A stretch of DNA of 64,000 nucleotides from Paludibacter sp. (GTDB lineage Bacteria; Bacteroidota; Bacteroidia; Bacteroidales; Paludibacteraceae). This document shows positions 8,152 through 16,841 of this stretch, in pieces. The stretch covers positions 18,764 through 82,763 of the forward strand of contig JANJVQ010000018.1 of the NCBI GenBank assembly GCA_024710005.1. The letters are read 5' to 3'. How positions within the stretch are numbered: the stretch's first letter is position 1; each line of letters begins with the position of its first letter. The position numbers and the translations under genes are program-made. The notes beneath the pieces are model-generated. The model was not told the DNA's origin. It saw only the letters and a program-made list of their open reading frames with translations, and ran no database searches.

Positions 8152-9384
8152 TTATGAACGGGTTTGTCCGTCACCTTTTATAATCCATTTATAAGAACAA
8201 AGCTCTTCCAGTGCCATCGGTCCCCGTGCATGCATTTTCTGTGTGCTGATGCCGATTTCAGCACCGAGACCAAACTGTGCCCCATCTGTAAATGCCGTTG
8301 AAACATTGGTGTAAACGCAGGCTGCATCAACCATCTTATCGAAATACTGAATATTTTGGTCGTTTTCGCTGATGATGCATTCACTGTGTTTGGAGCTATT
8401 AACGGAAATGTGTTCAACGGCTTCAGTAACAGACGAGATGGTTTTAACCGACATTTTATAGTCTAAAAACTCTGTCCCAAAACTTTCAGCCACTGCACGC
8501 TCCAGATATGGATATGTAGCTTCTAAAACAGCATAAGATGGCTCATCTGCATAAATTATTACCTTCTTCTCTGCTAATTTTGCACATAAAACGGGTAAAT
8601 CCTTCAATCTGGAAGCATGTATCACCAGACAATCCAAGGCATTACAAACACTTACCCGACGGGTTTTAGCATTAAAAATAATGGATTTCCCTTTTTCAAT
8701 ATCTCCAAATTCATCAAAGTAGGTATGACAAATGCCGGCACCGGTTTCAATCACAGGGATTCGGGAGTTATCGCGGACAAATTCAATCAGTCCCTTCCCT
8801 CCGCGAGGAATAATCAAATCAACATATCCTACGGCGTTCATCAAATCGGTGGTAGCTTCTCTTCCTGCAGGAAGCAGGGTCACGATATTTTTATCCAATC
8901 CATGTTTTTCCAACACTTGTTGAATTAACTCCACGATGGCTTTATTTGAATTATACGCGTCTGTTCCGCCTTTCAACACACAAGCATTGCCCGATTTCAG
9001 ACAAAGGGAAAACACATCGAAACTAACATTCGGACGGGCTTCATATATAATTCCAATCACCCCGAAAGGCACACTAACCTTGGTGATTTTCATACCATTG
9101 GGACGCTCTGTTTCCATTTTCACCTTCCCAAGCGGTGAAGACAGACCTGCCACATTGCGAATATCGGCCGCAATGCCTTCGATACGTTCTTTGCTTAACA
9201 ACAAACGGTCGTACATCGGGTTTGATTGATCCATCATGGACAAATCTTTCGCATTTTCTGTCAGGATATGACCGGTATTGGCAACGGCTGCATCAGCCAG
9301 ACCCACTAATACCTGATTAATGGTGTCGTCGGTCACTAAATTTAATGTGCGCGAAGCGTTGAGGGAGTTTTGTTTCCAGTTCAT
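8152..9384 (-). CDS. proA: glutamate-5-semialdehyde dehydrogenase (gamma-glutamyl phosphate reductase)
   Basis: Second step of proline synthesis: NADPH-dependent reduction of gamma-glutamyl phosphate to the semialdehyde. The 410-residue protein matches the family length. Clear segments are [37 protein letters not shown], the catalytic-cysteine region [16 protein letters not shown] and the C-terminal [10 protein letters not shown]. It follows proB after 45 bases on the same strand, the usual proBA pair; a single arm of the ATATAAGTCATATA repeat sits in that gap. No defect visible. Confidence 0.96.
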   Translation of the reverse strand: MNWKQNSLNASRTLNLVTDDTINQVLVGLADAAVANTGHILTENAKDLSMMDQSNPMYDRLLLSKERIEGIAADIRNVAGLSSPLGKVKMETERPNGMKITKVSVPFGVIGIIYEARPNVSFDVFSLCLKSGNACVLKGGTDAYNSNKAIVELIQQVLEKHGLDKNIVTLLPAGREATTDLMNAVGYVDLIIPRGGKGLIEFVRDNSRIPVIETGAGICHTYFDEFGDIEKGKSIIFNAKTRRVSVCNALDCLVIHASRLKDLPVLCAKLAEKKVIIYADEPSYAVLEATYPYLERAVAESFGTEFLDYKMSVKTISSVTEAVEHISVNSSKHSECIISENDQNIQYFDKMVDAACVYTNVSTAFTDGAQFGLGAEIGISTQKMHARGPMALEELCSYKWIIKGDGQTRS

Positions 9385-9398
9385 AATACTTTATTTAA

Positions 9399-9428
9399 AC
9401 CATATAAGTCATATGAGTAACATATTAG
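9399..9428. repeat. single arm of the ATATAAGTCATATA repeat
   Basis: ACCATATAAGTCATATGAG followed by TAACATATTAG lies between proB and proA, ending one base before the proB stop region. No matching second arm is found nearby, so it is a partial copy. Confidence 0.65.
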
Positions 9429-9429
9429 T

Positions 9430-10506
9430 TTATTCTAAATATAGATAATCACAATGCACTATCGGCTTTTGATTTTTTTTACCGATTAGTTCGCGGGATT
9501 TTTCACTGTCGTACTGCACTTTACCAACACCCAGTGACCTCCCGCTTTCATCAATAATTTTTACGATGTCATCTTTTTCAAATTCTCCTGAAATAGCGGT
9601 AACACCCACAGGGAGCAAACTAACTGCTTTTTCTCCTGTCAGCGCTTTGGCTGCATTTTCATTTACATGTATCTCGCCTTTGGCAAAACCCTGGCTGTGC
9701 GCTATCCATTTCTTCACTGAAGATACGGTATCCGATGAAGCTACAAAGTGTGTACAAACCACATCCGATTTTTTATCCAACAACTGAATCAGTATGTTTT
9801 CCCTTTTTCCGTTGGCAATATAAACTTCTATTCCTTCATCGGCAATTTTACGTGCTATGGAAGTCTTGGTTGCCATGCCACCTCTCCCGAAAGATGATTT
9901 CGACGATTGAATAAAATCAGACACATCTTCGCCTTTCCTGATTTCCCGTATTACTTTTGAATTTGAATCATCGGGCGAACCATTGAAAATTCCATCAATA
10001 TTACTCAGGATAATCAACGCTTCCATATCCATCATCGATGCAATCAATCCTGAAAGTTCATCGTTATCCGTAAACATCAATTCGGAAACCGAAACCGTAT
10101 CGTTTTCATTTACAACAGGAATAACCTTATTATCCAGCATCACCTGCATGCAGTTTCTTTGATTGAGATAATGCCGGCGGCTACTGAAATTCTCTTTCAT
10201 GGTCAGAACTTGTCCAACCGTTATGCCGTGCTCCCGAAACAAATCCCAGTAATGGTTAATCAGTTTAGCTTGTCCGACTGCCGAAAAAAGCTGACGTTGA
10301 TCCACCACGTCCATTTTCTTCGACACCCCCATGATACTCCTTCCCGAAGCCACTGCACCGGATGAAATCAGCACGATTTCCACGCCTTTTTTGTGCAATG
10401 CGGCCACCTGATCAACGAGTGCCGACATCCGGGTGATATCCAGCGTCCCATCCGGTCTGGTCAGGACATTGCTTCCTATCTTTACTGCTATCTTTTTGTA
10501 TTTCAT
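9430..10506 (-). CDS. proB: glutamate 5-kinase with PUA domain
   Basis: First step of proline synthesis, phosphorylating glutamate; normally inhibited by proline. I start at the ATG at 10504-10506 (MKYKKIAVKIGSN), because the longer frame would begin inside the repeat at 10517-10653. The 358 residues comprise an amino-acid kinase domain (about 1-255; KIGSNVL, ISSGAVASG, PVVNENDTVS, DNDELSG, GRGGMATK) and a C-terminal PUA domain (about 270-358). It leads the proB-proA operon. Length and motifs are normal. Confidence 0.95.
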   Translation of the reverse strand: MKYKKIAVKIGSNVLTRPDGTLDITRMSALVDQVAALHKKGVEIVLISSGAVASGRSIMGVSKKMDVVDQRQLFSAVGQAKLINHYWDLFREHGITVGQVLTMKENFSSRRHYLNQRNCMQVMLDNKVIPVVNENDTVSVSELMFTDNDELSGLIASMMDMEALIILSNIDGIFNGSPDDSNSKVIREIRKGEDVSDFIQSSKSSFGRGGMATKTSIARKIADEGIEVYIANGKRENILIQLLDKKSDVVCTHFVASSDTVSSVKKWIAHSQGFAKGEIHVNENAAKALTGEKAVSLLPVGVTAISGEFEKDDIVKIIDESGRSLGVGKVQYDSEKSRELIGKKNQKPIVHCDYLYLE

Positions 10507-10516
10507 ATTTAAATAT

Positions 10517-10653
10517 ACCATATAAGTCAAATAAGCTACATATAAGTTATGATTGCCTTTTACCTTATAATTTATAATTGTTGTCCGATAAACTTATATT
10601 TTTTCCCGAGCAATATTGATAATTATCTAAAAAGCTTATTTGACTGATACGGT
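10517..10653. repeat. inverted repeat, ATATAAGTCATATA family, with compensated change
   Basis: The left arm from 10517 reads ACCATATAAGTCAAATAAGCT; the right arm (10633-10653) is AGCTTATTTGACTGATACGGT. The change TCATATA to TCAAATA is present in both arms, so the pairing is kept. It fills the gap between the glutaminyl cyclase stop and proB start. Confidence 0.7.
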
Positions 10654-10662
10654 TAAAAATTA

Positions 10663-11634
10663 TTATTCATTATAAACCACATGCAGCACGGTTGTACCAA
10701 CAGCAAACAAAGTTTCCTTATCAATGTTGCTCATGGTATCGTTTACCGTATGCCAGTAATCTCCAAAACCTTTATCACTTTGCGGGTCATACTGTATAAT
10801 ATTAGCACTCGGAATTCCGGCAATCTGATTCACATACAAATGATCATCGGTTACTGATCCCCCCGACCTATTAATAAAGTATTTATCAAAGCCCAGGTTT
10901 GCTGCTGTATTCCAGATTTTATCCACTACATTGCGCGCGTAATAGTCTGATATTTGTTCCCTGTAGAACTTTGAGCCTTTTGCGCCAACCATGTCCAGTA
11001 AAATTCCAAACTTTGCCTGATAACCTTGCACATGCGGATTTTTTGCCCAATACTGGGAACCCAGACACCAGGAGTCAGTCGCATTTCCCCTGTAATTCTC
11101 AGGTGCTCCGTAATCTTCTGCATCGAAAAATATTATATCCACACCCAAATGGGGCGATTGCAAACCGATCTGACGCGCAATTTCAAGTAATACACCTACA
11201 CCACTTGCACCATCATTGGCACCCAATACAGGTTTGTTGTAATTTCTTGGGTCAGGGTCATGATCCGACCAGGGTCGGCTATCCCAATGCGCAAAAAGTA
11301 AAATCCGCTGTGAAGAACCGGGATTAAAAGACCCTATAATATTAACAGCATCCAGCACATCCCCGTTGAAAGCTCTTAGTTTTACCTTTTGCTCGGTTAC
11401 TTCAGCTCCAAAACTCCGAAGCGATGCTGTCAGGTATTCAGCACAAGCCTTGTGAGCAGGTGTATTAGGCACCCTTGGACCAAAATCAACCTGTCTTTGT
11501 ATAAATTGAAATGCCGAGTCGGAAGAAAATACAGGGACATCAACTGTACTTTCATTTGAAGTAAGTGGCTTTGCCTGCTGTTTACAAGAAAAAAGCGAGG
11601 CAATTATGATTAATAAATAAATTTTTCTTATCAT
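10663..11634 (-). CDS. M28-fold lipoprotein, probable glutaminyl cyclase
   Basis: A 323-residue M28-fold protein that most resembles type II glutaminyl-peptide cyclotransferases, which convert N-terminal glutamine to pyroglutamate. I start at 11634 (MIRKIYLLIIIASLFSC), which gives a lipoprotein signal with the cysteine at residue 17. Zinc ligands of the cyclase appear in GANDGASGVG, FDAEDYG and DYWHTVNDT; SVTDDHLYVNQ also fits the human cyclase. Bacteroidetes export many proteins with glutamine at the mature N-terminus, and several exported proteins in this window do so. An ordinary M28 aminopeptidase is the alternative. Confidence 0.8.
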   Translation of the reverse strand: MIRKIYLLIIIASLFSCKQQAKPLTSNESTVDVPVFSSDSAFQFIQRQVDFGPRVPNTPAHKACAEYLTASLRSFGAEVTEQKVKLRAFNGDVLDAVNIIGSFNPGSSQRILLFAHWDSRPWSDHDPDPRNYNKPVLGANDGASGVGVLLEIARQIGLQSPHLGVDIIFFDAEDYGAPENYRGNATDSWCLGSQYWAKNPHVQGYQAKFGILLDMVGAKGSKFYREQISDYYARNVVDKIWNTAANLGFDKYFINRSGGSVTDDHLYVNQIAGIPSANIIQYDPQSDKGFGDYWHTVNDTMSNIDKETLFAVGTTVLHVVYNE

Positions 11635-11851
11635 TGCATGTTGATTTTGCCGAACAAAGATACAGCTTTTTTGTAAAACAATATATTTAGTGTTTTTTAT
11701 CAAAAAAGTATGTTTTTGAGCATAAAACGCAAAAAACAGGTTGTAAAACATATTTTTTCATTTGTTTTGAAACAAAATTCAGCTTTTCTTTGCAAGCGTT
11801 AACTAAACAACACAATCTTTTTTATACCTTAAAAAAACTAATACCTATTTA

Positions 11852-11888
11852 CAACGCGGGACTTTGTGAAAAGTCCCGCGTTGTTTTT
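11852..11888 (+). terminator. rho-independent terminator with no assigned upstream gene
   Basis: CAACGCGGGACTTT (11852-11865) pairs with AAAGTCCCGCGTTG (11870-11883) around a GTGA loop, followed by TTTTT on the plus strand. No plus-strand gene precedes it, so it may end a short RNA transcribed from about 11770-11850. Confidence 0.7.
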
Positions 11889-11978
11889 ATGTCATCCCGA
11901 GCATATCGAGGGATCTCCCCAAAAATTTGATTCACCCTCCCTTTTCTGCACATTATCAAAATTTTGTGCAGGTTTTAG

Positions 11979-12008
11979 TTGCATGTTCAACAAAAACTGC
12001 TATTTTTG
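11979..12008 (+). promoter_or_regulatory. promoter of etfB-etfA-acyl-CoA dehydrogenase operon
   Basis: TTG (11979-11981), 19 bases, then TATTTTTG (12001-12008): an exact match to the Bacteroidetes consensus TTG-N19-TANNTTTG. It leaves a leader of about 100 bases before the etfB ATG. Confidence 0.8.
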
Positions 12009-12112
12009 TGCGGGTTTTTTACAAACCGGTCGACAAACTCCTTTTAAGCGAAATCGGAGCCTGTTCATCCTATTTTGAATTATTTCATTTATAAACCAAA
12101 ATAATACGCAAA

Positions 12113-12985
12113 ATGAGTTTTAATATTGTTGTGCTTGCAAAACAAGTGCCCGATACGCGTAATGTTGGGAAAGATGCCATGAAAGCTGACGGAACGGTTA
12201 ACCGTGCCGCGCTTCCTGCCATCTATAATCCGGAGGATCTCAACGCACTCGAACAGGCACTTCGTTTAAAATCAAAAGTTGAAGGCGCACAGGTTCATGT
12301 GCTTACGATGGGACCTGCCCGTGCTGCCGAAATTATCCGTGAAAGCATGTATCGCGGAGCAGATGGAGGTTATCTGTTGAGCGGACGCGAATTTGCCGGT
12401 TCGGATACCCTCGCTACTTCTTATGCCCTTGCTGCTGCCATCCGTAAAATTGGCAAAGTAGACGTAATCGTCTGTGGTCGTCAGGCAATTGACGGAGATA
12501 CCGCTCAGGTTGGTCCGCAGGTTGCAGAAAAACTGGGACTTCCACAAATTACCTATGCAGAAGAGATTCTTGATTTATCGAAAGGGAAAATCACGGTGAA
12601 ACGTCGCCTGGAAAGAGGTGTTGAAGTGGTTAAAGGTGCCCTGCCCATGGTGGTTACTGTTAACGGATCTGCTGCTAATTGTCGCCCTCGCCACGCCAAA
12701 CTCACCCTGAAATACAAAAATGCAAAAACGGTTAGTGAGCGTCAGGCTTCTTCTACCGATTATACTGATTTGTACGAAACACACCCATACCTCAATATTG
12801 CTGAGTGGGGTGCTTCCGATATTGAACACGAAGCACAGTGGCTCGGACTTTCCGGCTCGCCTACCAAGGTTAAACAAATCGAAAGCGTTGTGTTTACGGC
12901 CAAAGAAAGCAAACGTTTAACGCCTGCTGATGGTGAAATCGAAGAGTTAATTAAAGAACTTATTGCTAACCACACGATCGGATAA
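12113..12985 (+). CDS. etfB: electron transfer flavoprotein beta subunit
   Basis: Beta subunit of the heterodimeric flavoprotein that carries electrons between acyl-CoA dehydrogenase and other partners. The 290 residues show the family N-terminus (IVVLAKQVPDTRNVG), the VCGRQAIDGDTAQVGPQVAE segment and the signature region VEVVKGALPMVVTVNG. First gene of a tight three-gene operon: etfA starts four bases after the stop and the acyl-CoA dehydrogenase follows etfA by one base. Whether this ETF is a simple carrier or an electron-bifurcating type cannot be decided from motifs alone. Confidence 0.95.
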   Translation: MSFNIVVLAKQVPDTRNVGKDAMKADGTVNRAALPAIYNPEDLNALEQALRLKSKVEGAQVHVLTMGPARAAEIIRESMYRGADGGYLLSGREFAGSDTLATSYALAAAIRKIGKVDVIVCGRQAIDGDTAQVGPQVAEKLGLPQITYAEEILDLSKGKITVKRRLERGVEVVKGALPMVVTVNGSAANCRPRHAKLTLKYKNAKTVSERQASSTDYTDLYETHPYLNIAEWGASDIEHEAQWLGLSGSPTKVKQIESVVFTAKESKRLTPADGEIEELIKELIANHTIG

Positions 12986-12989
12986 TCTC

Positions 12990-14009
12990 ATGAACAACAT
13001 ATTTGTATATTTAGAAATTGAAGACGGCATCGTAGCTGATGTTAGTCTGGAGCTGCTGACCAAAGGCCGTACATTAGCCGACAAGCAGCAATGTAAATTA
13101 GAAGCTGTTGCAGCAGGTTATCAGTTGGATAAAATCGGAGAGCAGGTTTTTCCTTATGGCGTTGACACTTTGTATCTGGCTGATGACAAGCGCTTGTCAC
13201 CTTATACTACATTGCCACACACCTCCATATTGGTGAATCTTTTCAAAGAAGAAAAACCTCAGATTGCCCTGATGGGAGCAACTTCTATCGGTCGCGATTT
13301 GGGTCCGAGGGTTTCATCGGCCTTGTTCAGTGGATTAACCGCCGACTGTACGGCCCTTGAAATCGGAGCATACGAAGACAAAAAAGCAGGTAAAGTTTAC
13401 GACGACCTGTTGTACCAGATTCGTCCGGCTTTCGGAGGCAATATCGTGGCCACCATCGTGAACCCGGATTGCCGTCCACAAATGGCTACCGTACGCGAGG
13501 GTGTGATGAAGAAAGAAATCCGCAACGCGAAACATGTAGGTAAGACTGTGAAATTAGAGGTTTCAAAATATGTCTCCGACACCGATTTCGTGATTGAAGT
13601 GATTGAGCGTCACATAGAAAAATCGAAAGTAAACCTGAAGGCAGCACCTATCATCGTGGCAGGAGGTTACGGCATGGGAAGCGCGGAAAACTTCAAAATG
13701 CTGTATGACCTGGCAGGCGTGCTGGGTGGCGAAGTGGGAGCTTCACGTGCAGCAGTTGACTCAGGCATGGCTGAACACGAAAGACAAATCGGTCAGACCG
13801 GCACAACGGTTCGTCCGAAACTCTACATAGCCTGTGGTATTTCCGGACAGATACAACACATCGCCGGGATGCAGGAAAGCGCCATGATTATCGCCATCAA
13901 CAATGATCCGGATGCACCGATTAATGCTATTGCCGATTATGTGATTACAGGTAATGTGGAAGAAGTTGTCCCCAAAATGATTAAGTACTACAAGAAAAAC
14001 AGCAAATAA
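12990..14009 (+). CDS. etfA: electron transfer flavoprotein alpha subunit
   Basis: Alpha subunit, which binds FAD. I use the ATG at 12990 (MNNIFVYLEIEDG), four bases after the etfB stop; the longer frame would overlap etfB. The 339-residue protein carries the C-terminal FAD-binding domain, seen as AGGYGMGSAENF, VGASRAAVDSGM, RQIGQTGTTVRPKLYIACG, SGQIQHIAGM and INNDPDAPI. The N-terminal half (about 1-180) is the subunit-contact domain. Same operon and promoter as etfB. Confidence 0.95.
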   Translation: MNNIFVYLEIEDGIVADVSLELLTKGRTLADKQQCKLEAVAAGYQLDKIGEQVFPYGVDTLYLADDKRLSPYTTLPHTSILVNLFKEEKPQIALMGATSIGRDLGPRVSSALFSGLTADCTALEIGAYEDKKAGKVYDDLLYQIRPAFGGNIVATIVNPDCRPQMATVREGVMKKEIRNAKHVGKTVKLEVSKYVSDTDFVIEVIERHIEKSKVNLKAAPIIVAGGYGMGSAENFKMLYDLAGVLGGEVGASRAAVDSGMAEHERQIGQTGTTVRPKLYIACGISGQIQHIAGMQESAMIIAINNDPDAPINAIADYVITGNVEEVVPKMIKYYKKNSK

Positions 14010-14010
14010 G

Positions 14011-15717
14011 ATGAACTACTACAATAATAATCCGGCATTAAAATTCCAGCTTTCGCATCCGTTGATGCAAAAGATTGTTGCCCTGAAGGAGCAGAATTTT
14101 GTTGAGAAAGATCAATACGATTACGCACCGCGTGATTTTGAAGATGCCATTGACAACTACGAAAGAGTATTGGAGATCATCGGTGAGATTTGTGCCGAAA
14201 TCATTGCTCCGAATGCTGAAAGCGTGGACCATGAAGGTCCGCAGGTAATCAACAACCGGGTGAAATACGCTCGCGGCACCCAGGAAAACCACGATGCGCT
14301 GGCACAAGCCGGCTTATACGGCATGTCGCTGCCACGTCAGTATGGCGGACTCAATTTTTCCATGATTCCTTACATCATGGGTGGTGAAATGGTCTCTCGT
14401 GCTGATGCGGGTTTTGCCAACATCTGGGGCCTGCAGGACTGCGCCGAAACCATTGCCGAATTCGCTGATGAAAGCATCAAAGCTGAATTCCTGCCCCGTG
14501 TTTGTCTGGGCGAAACCTGTTCAATGGACCTGACCGAACCGGATGCCGGTTCCGACTTACAGGCCGTGCAACTCAAAGCCACGTACAACGAACATGATGG
14601 AGTTTGGTACCTGAATGGTGTAAAACGCTTTATCACCAATGGTGATGCGCAGATTAAATTAGTACTCGCCCGCTCGGAAGAAGGTTCTACTGACGGACGC
14701 GGTTTATCGTATTTCGTGGCGGACAATAATTTTGACCACACGATTAAAGTGCGCCGCATTGAAAATAAATTAGGTATCAAAGGATCACCGACCTGCGAAC
14801 TGGTATTTACCAATACGCCGGCCAAATTAGTGGGAACACGCCGCATGGGTCTGATTAAATATGTGATGTCGCTGATGAACGGCGCTCGATTGGGTGTTGG
14901 TGCACAATCGGTTGGTGTTTCTCAGGCTGCTTACGACGAAGCCATCGCGTATGCCCGCGAGCGCAAACAATTTGGTAAGGCCATCATCGAATTCCCGGCA
15001 GTGTACGAAATGATTTCACTGATGAAAGCGAAACTCGATGCTACCCGTGCCTTGTTGTACGAGACCACCCGTTTCGTCGATGTGTACAAAGCGTATGAAG
15101 CCATCGAAGCCACCCGCAAGCTCACACCGGAAGAACGTGCTGACTATAAAGAATATCAGAAACTGGCCGATGGTTTCACACCAATCCTCAAAATGTTCTC
15201 CAGTGAATTTGCCAACCAGAATGCTTATGATAGCATCCAGGTGCATGGAGGTTCCGGTTTCATGAAAGACTATGCCTGCGAACGAATCTATCGCGATGCC
15301 CGCATCCTGACAATTTATGAGGGAACTTCCCAGTTGCAGACCGTTGCGGCCATCCGCCACGTCACCACCGGCAACTACCTCAAACAAATCAGGTACTACG
15401 AAGCTCAGCCGATTAATCCTGAGTTTCATTCTTTGCGGAAAAAGTTGATTACCATGACAACTTTGCTGGAGAATTCGACAAACCGTGTTACTGAAAGCAA
15501 AAATCCGGAATATATCGACTTCCAGGCTCGTCGTTTGGTTGAAATGGCCGGTCACATCATCATGACCTACCTGCTCATCATCGATGCCAGTCGCGATGAC
15601 ATGTTCCGCAAATCAGCCGAGGTTTACCAACGTTATGCTGAAGTCGAAGTCAGGAAACATGCTACTTTCATTAAGAATTTTGATGTGGAACAAGTGGACA
15701 AGTATAAAATAGCGTAA
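14011..15717 (+). CDS. acyl-CoA dehydrogenase with C-terminal extension
   Basis: FAD-dependent alpha,beta-dehydrogenation of an acyl-CoA, passing electrons to the EtfAB encoded just upstream. The 568 residues exceed the usual 380. Standard signatures are TEPDAGSDLQAVQLKA, the RYxxxRKQFGKAI region (YARERKQFGKAIIEFP), QVHGGSGFMKDYACERIYRDA and the catalytic glutamate in ILTIYEGTSQLQ. An insertion of about 25 residues around LTPEERADYKEY and about 130 extra C-terminal residues set it apart, resembling long acyl-CoA dehydrogenases with an added C-terminal domain. The chain-length preference is unknown. It ends at a bidirectional terminator. Confidence 0.92.
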   Translation: MNYYNNNPALKFQLSHPLMQKIVALKEQNFVEKDQYDYAPRDFEDAIDNYERVLEIIGEICAEIIAPNAESVDHEGPQVINNRVKYARGTQENHDALAQAGLYGMSLPRQYGGLNFSMIPYIMGGEMVSRADAGFANIWGLQDCAETIAEFADESIKAEFLPRVCLGETCSMDLTEPDAGSDLQAVQLKATYNEHDGVWYLNGVKRFITNGDAQIKLVLARSEEGSTDGRGLSYFVADNNFDHTIKVRRIENKLGIKGSPTCELVFTNTPAKLVGTRRMGLIKYVMSLMNGARLGVGAQSVGVSQAAYDEAIAYARERKQFGKAIIEFPAVYEMISLMKAKLDATRALLYETTRFVDVYKAYEAIEATRKLTPEERADYKEYQKLADGFTPILKMFSSEFANQNAYDSIQVHGGSGFMKDYACERIYRDARILTIYEGTSQLQTVAAIRHVTTGNYLKQIRYYEAQPINPEFHSLRKKLITMTTLLENSTNRVTESKNPEYIDFQARRLVEMAGHIIMTYLLIIDASRDDMFRKSAEVYQRYAEVEVRKHATFIKNFDVEQVDKYKIA

Positions 15718-15768
15718 AGCGGAAAACATAAAGCGAAGAGCGAATAACTAATAGCGAATAGTGACAAT

Positions 15769-15829
15769 AACAGTCAGAAAACGAGTGACCTTAATCGCGA
15801 AGCGATTTCGACACGAGTTTCTGACTGTT
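15769..15829. terminator. bidirectional terminator-like hairpin between convergent genes
   Basis: AACAGTCAGAAA (15769-15780) pairs with TTTCTGACTGTT (15818-15829); an inner AATCGC-GAA-GCGATT stem lies in the loop. It separates the plus-strand operon from the minus-strand exporter. Just before it (15731-15760) are GAATA-type microrepeats. Confidence 0.65.
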
Positions 15830-15837
15830 GTTGTATT

Positions 15838-16758
15838 TTATTTTCCTGCCTGTTTCTCTGCCTCCAACTGCGCCCGCGACTTACTTTGTGTCACGATATA
15901 TACGCCCGAAAACACCAGCACCGCCGCCAGCGCCTGCTGATAACCAAACTTATCGATACCCACGAGGACAGCCACCAGCGAAGCCATGATAGGCTGCACG
16001 TAATTGTACATACTCAGGGTGGTGGGACGAACAGCTTTTTGACCGATGGGAACCAGAATATAACTCAAAAAAGTAGCTAATACGATTACATAAGCAATCG
16101 CATACCAGGTTGAATTCGTTAAGGCTGCAAAACTAACCTCTTCAAGCAGAGAATAGCTAAAAGGTAATCCGGTAATGGTGGCAAACAGAAACATCCATTT
16201 CATGACCGTGACCGGGTGATATTTGATAATCAGATTCTTGAAAAGGGTAAGATATAGAGCAAAGGATACGACAGCCAGGAAAACAATGATATTCCCAAGC
16301 ATATTGCCATTACCGGCTGCCACCGTCTGACTGCTGAAAACTATAATTAGTGCGCCCGAAGCTCCCACGATTACCCCGATTGCTTTTAGTTGTGTTATGG
16401 GTTCTTTCAGGAATATAGCCGATAATATCATCGTTACGATGGGCAGCATCGTCACCACAATGGAGGCATCAATGGAGGAAGTCATGGATAAGCCCACGAA
16501 GAACGGCAGCTGATTGAGCGTCAGTCCGAATACTGATGCAAAGAACAACAACAGCACATCCTTAGGCGGTACACGCTCACGCTTAATGAAAAGAGAAGCC
16601 AGCCAAAACAACACCATTGCACCTGAAAAACGAAAGAAAGTAAGTACCGTCGGATGCAGAATCTCAGGCATCAACATCCGGGCGACCGGATTATTGACTC
16701 CGAAAAATATGTTTGCCAGCAACAAGGCTAGATGTCCTGTTTGTTTCTTTTGTTCCAC
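15838..16758 (-). CDS. EamA-family DMT transporter
   Basis: Ten-helix inner-membrane exporter of the drug/metabolite superfamily. The 306-residue protein is two tandem EamA repeats (about 8-140 and 150-290). Characteristic stretches are LLANIFFGVNNPVARML, FLKEPITQLKAIGVIVG and the repeat-two end YNYVQPIMASLVAVLVG. The C-terminus is short and basic (KSRAQLEAEKQAGK). Substrate unknown; family members export amino acids, metabolites or drugs. It stands between a terminator and a GAATAGC microrepeat with no operon partner. Confidence 0.9.
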   Translation of the reverse strand: MEQKKQTGHLALLLANIFFGVNNPVARMLMPEILHPTVLTFFRFSGAMVLFWLASLFIKRERVPPKDVLLLFFASVFGLTLNQLPFFVGLSMTSSIDASIVVTMLPIVTMILSAIFLKEPITQLKAIGVIVGASGALIIVFSSQTVAAGNGNMLGNIIVFLAVVSFALYLTLFKNLIIKYHPVTVMKWMFLFATITGLPFSYSLLEEVSFAALTNSTWYAIAYVIVLATFLSYILVPIGQKAVRPTTLSMYNYVQPIMASLVAVLVGIDKFGYQQALAAVLVFSGVYIVTQSKSRAQLEAEKQAGK

Positions 16759-16794
16759 AAGTTTTAATTTTGAGGGGGCAAAGATAGTTATTTT

Positions 16795-16826
16795 AGCGAA
16801 TAGCGAATAGCGAATAGTGAATAATA
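16795..16826. repeat. GAATAGC microrepeat
   Basis: Several tandem copies of a 7-base unit (GCGAATA/GAATAGC) just upstream of the exporter gene. The same unit recurs at about 15731-15760, 24515-24550, 46765-46805 and 52906-52932, in the last three inside long inverted repeats. Confidence 0.7.
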
Positions 16827-16841
16827 AAATTAAAACACTAT

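Larger units (their letters stand above)
11635..12112. other. 478-base intergenic region
   Basis: AT-rich DNA between the divergent cyclase and etfB genes. It holds a strong plus-strand terminator-like hairpin (11852-11883), a dispersed GTCATCCCGAG motif at about 11890, a short stem around TGCAC...GTGCA (about 11947-11970), and the etfB promoter. No gene was recognised. Confidence 0.6.

Noticed and set aside
10507..10530. longer proB start
   Set aside because: The extension is translated from the repeat at 10517 and has no family similarity.
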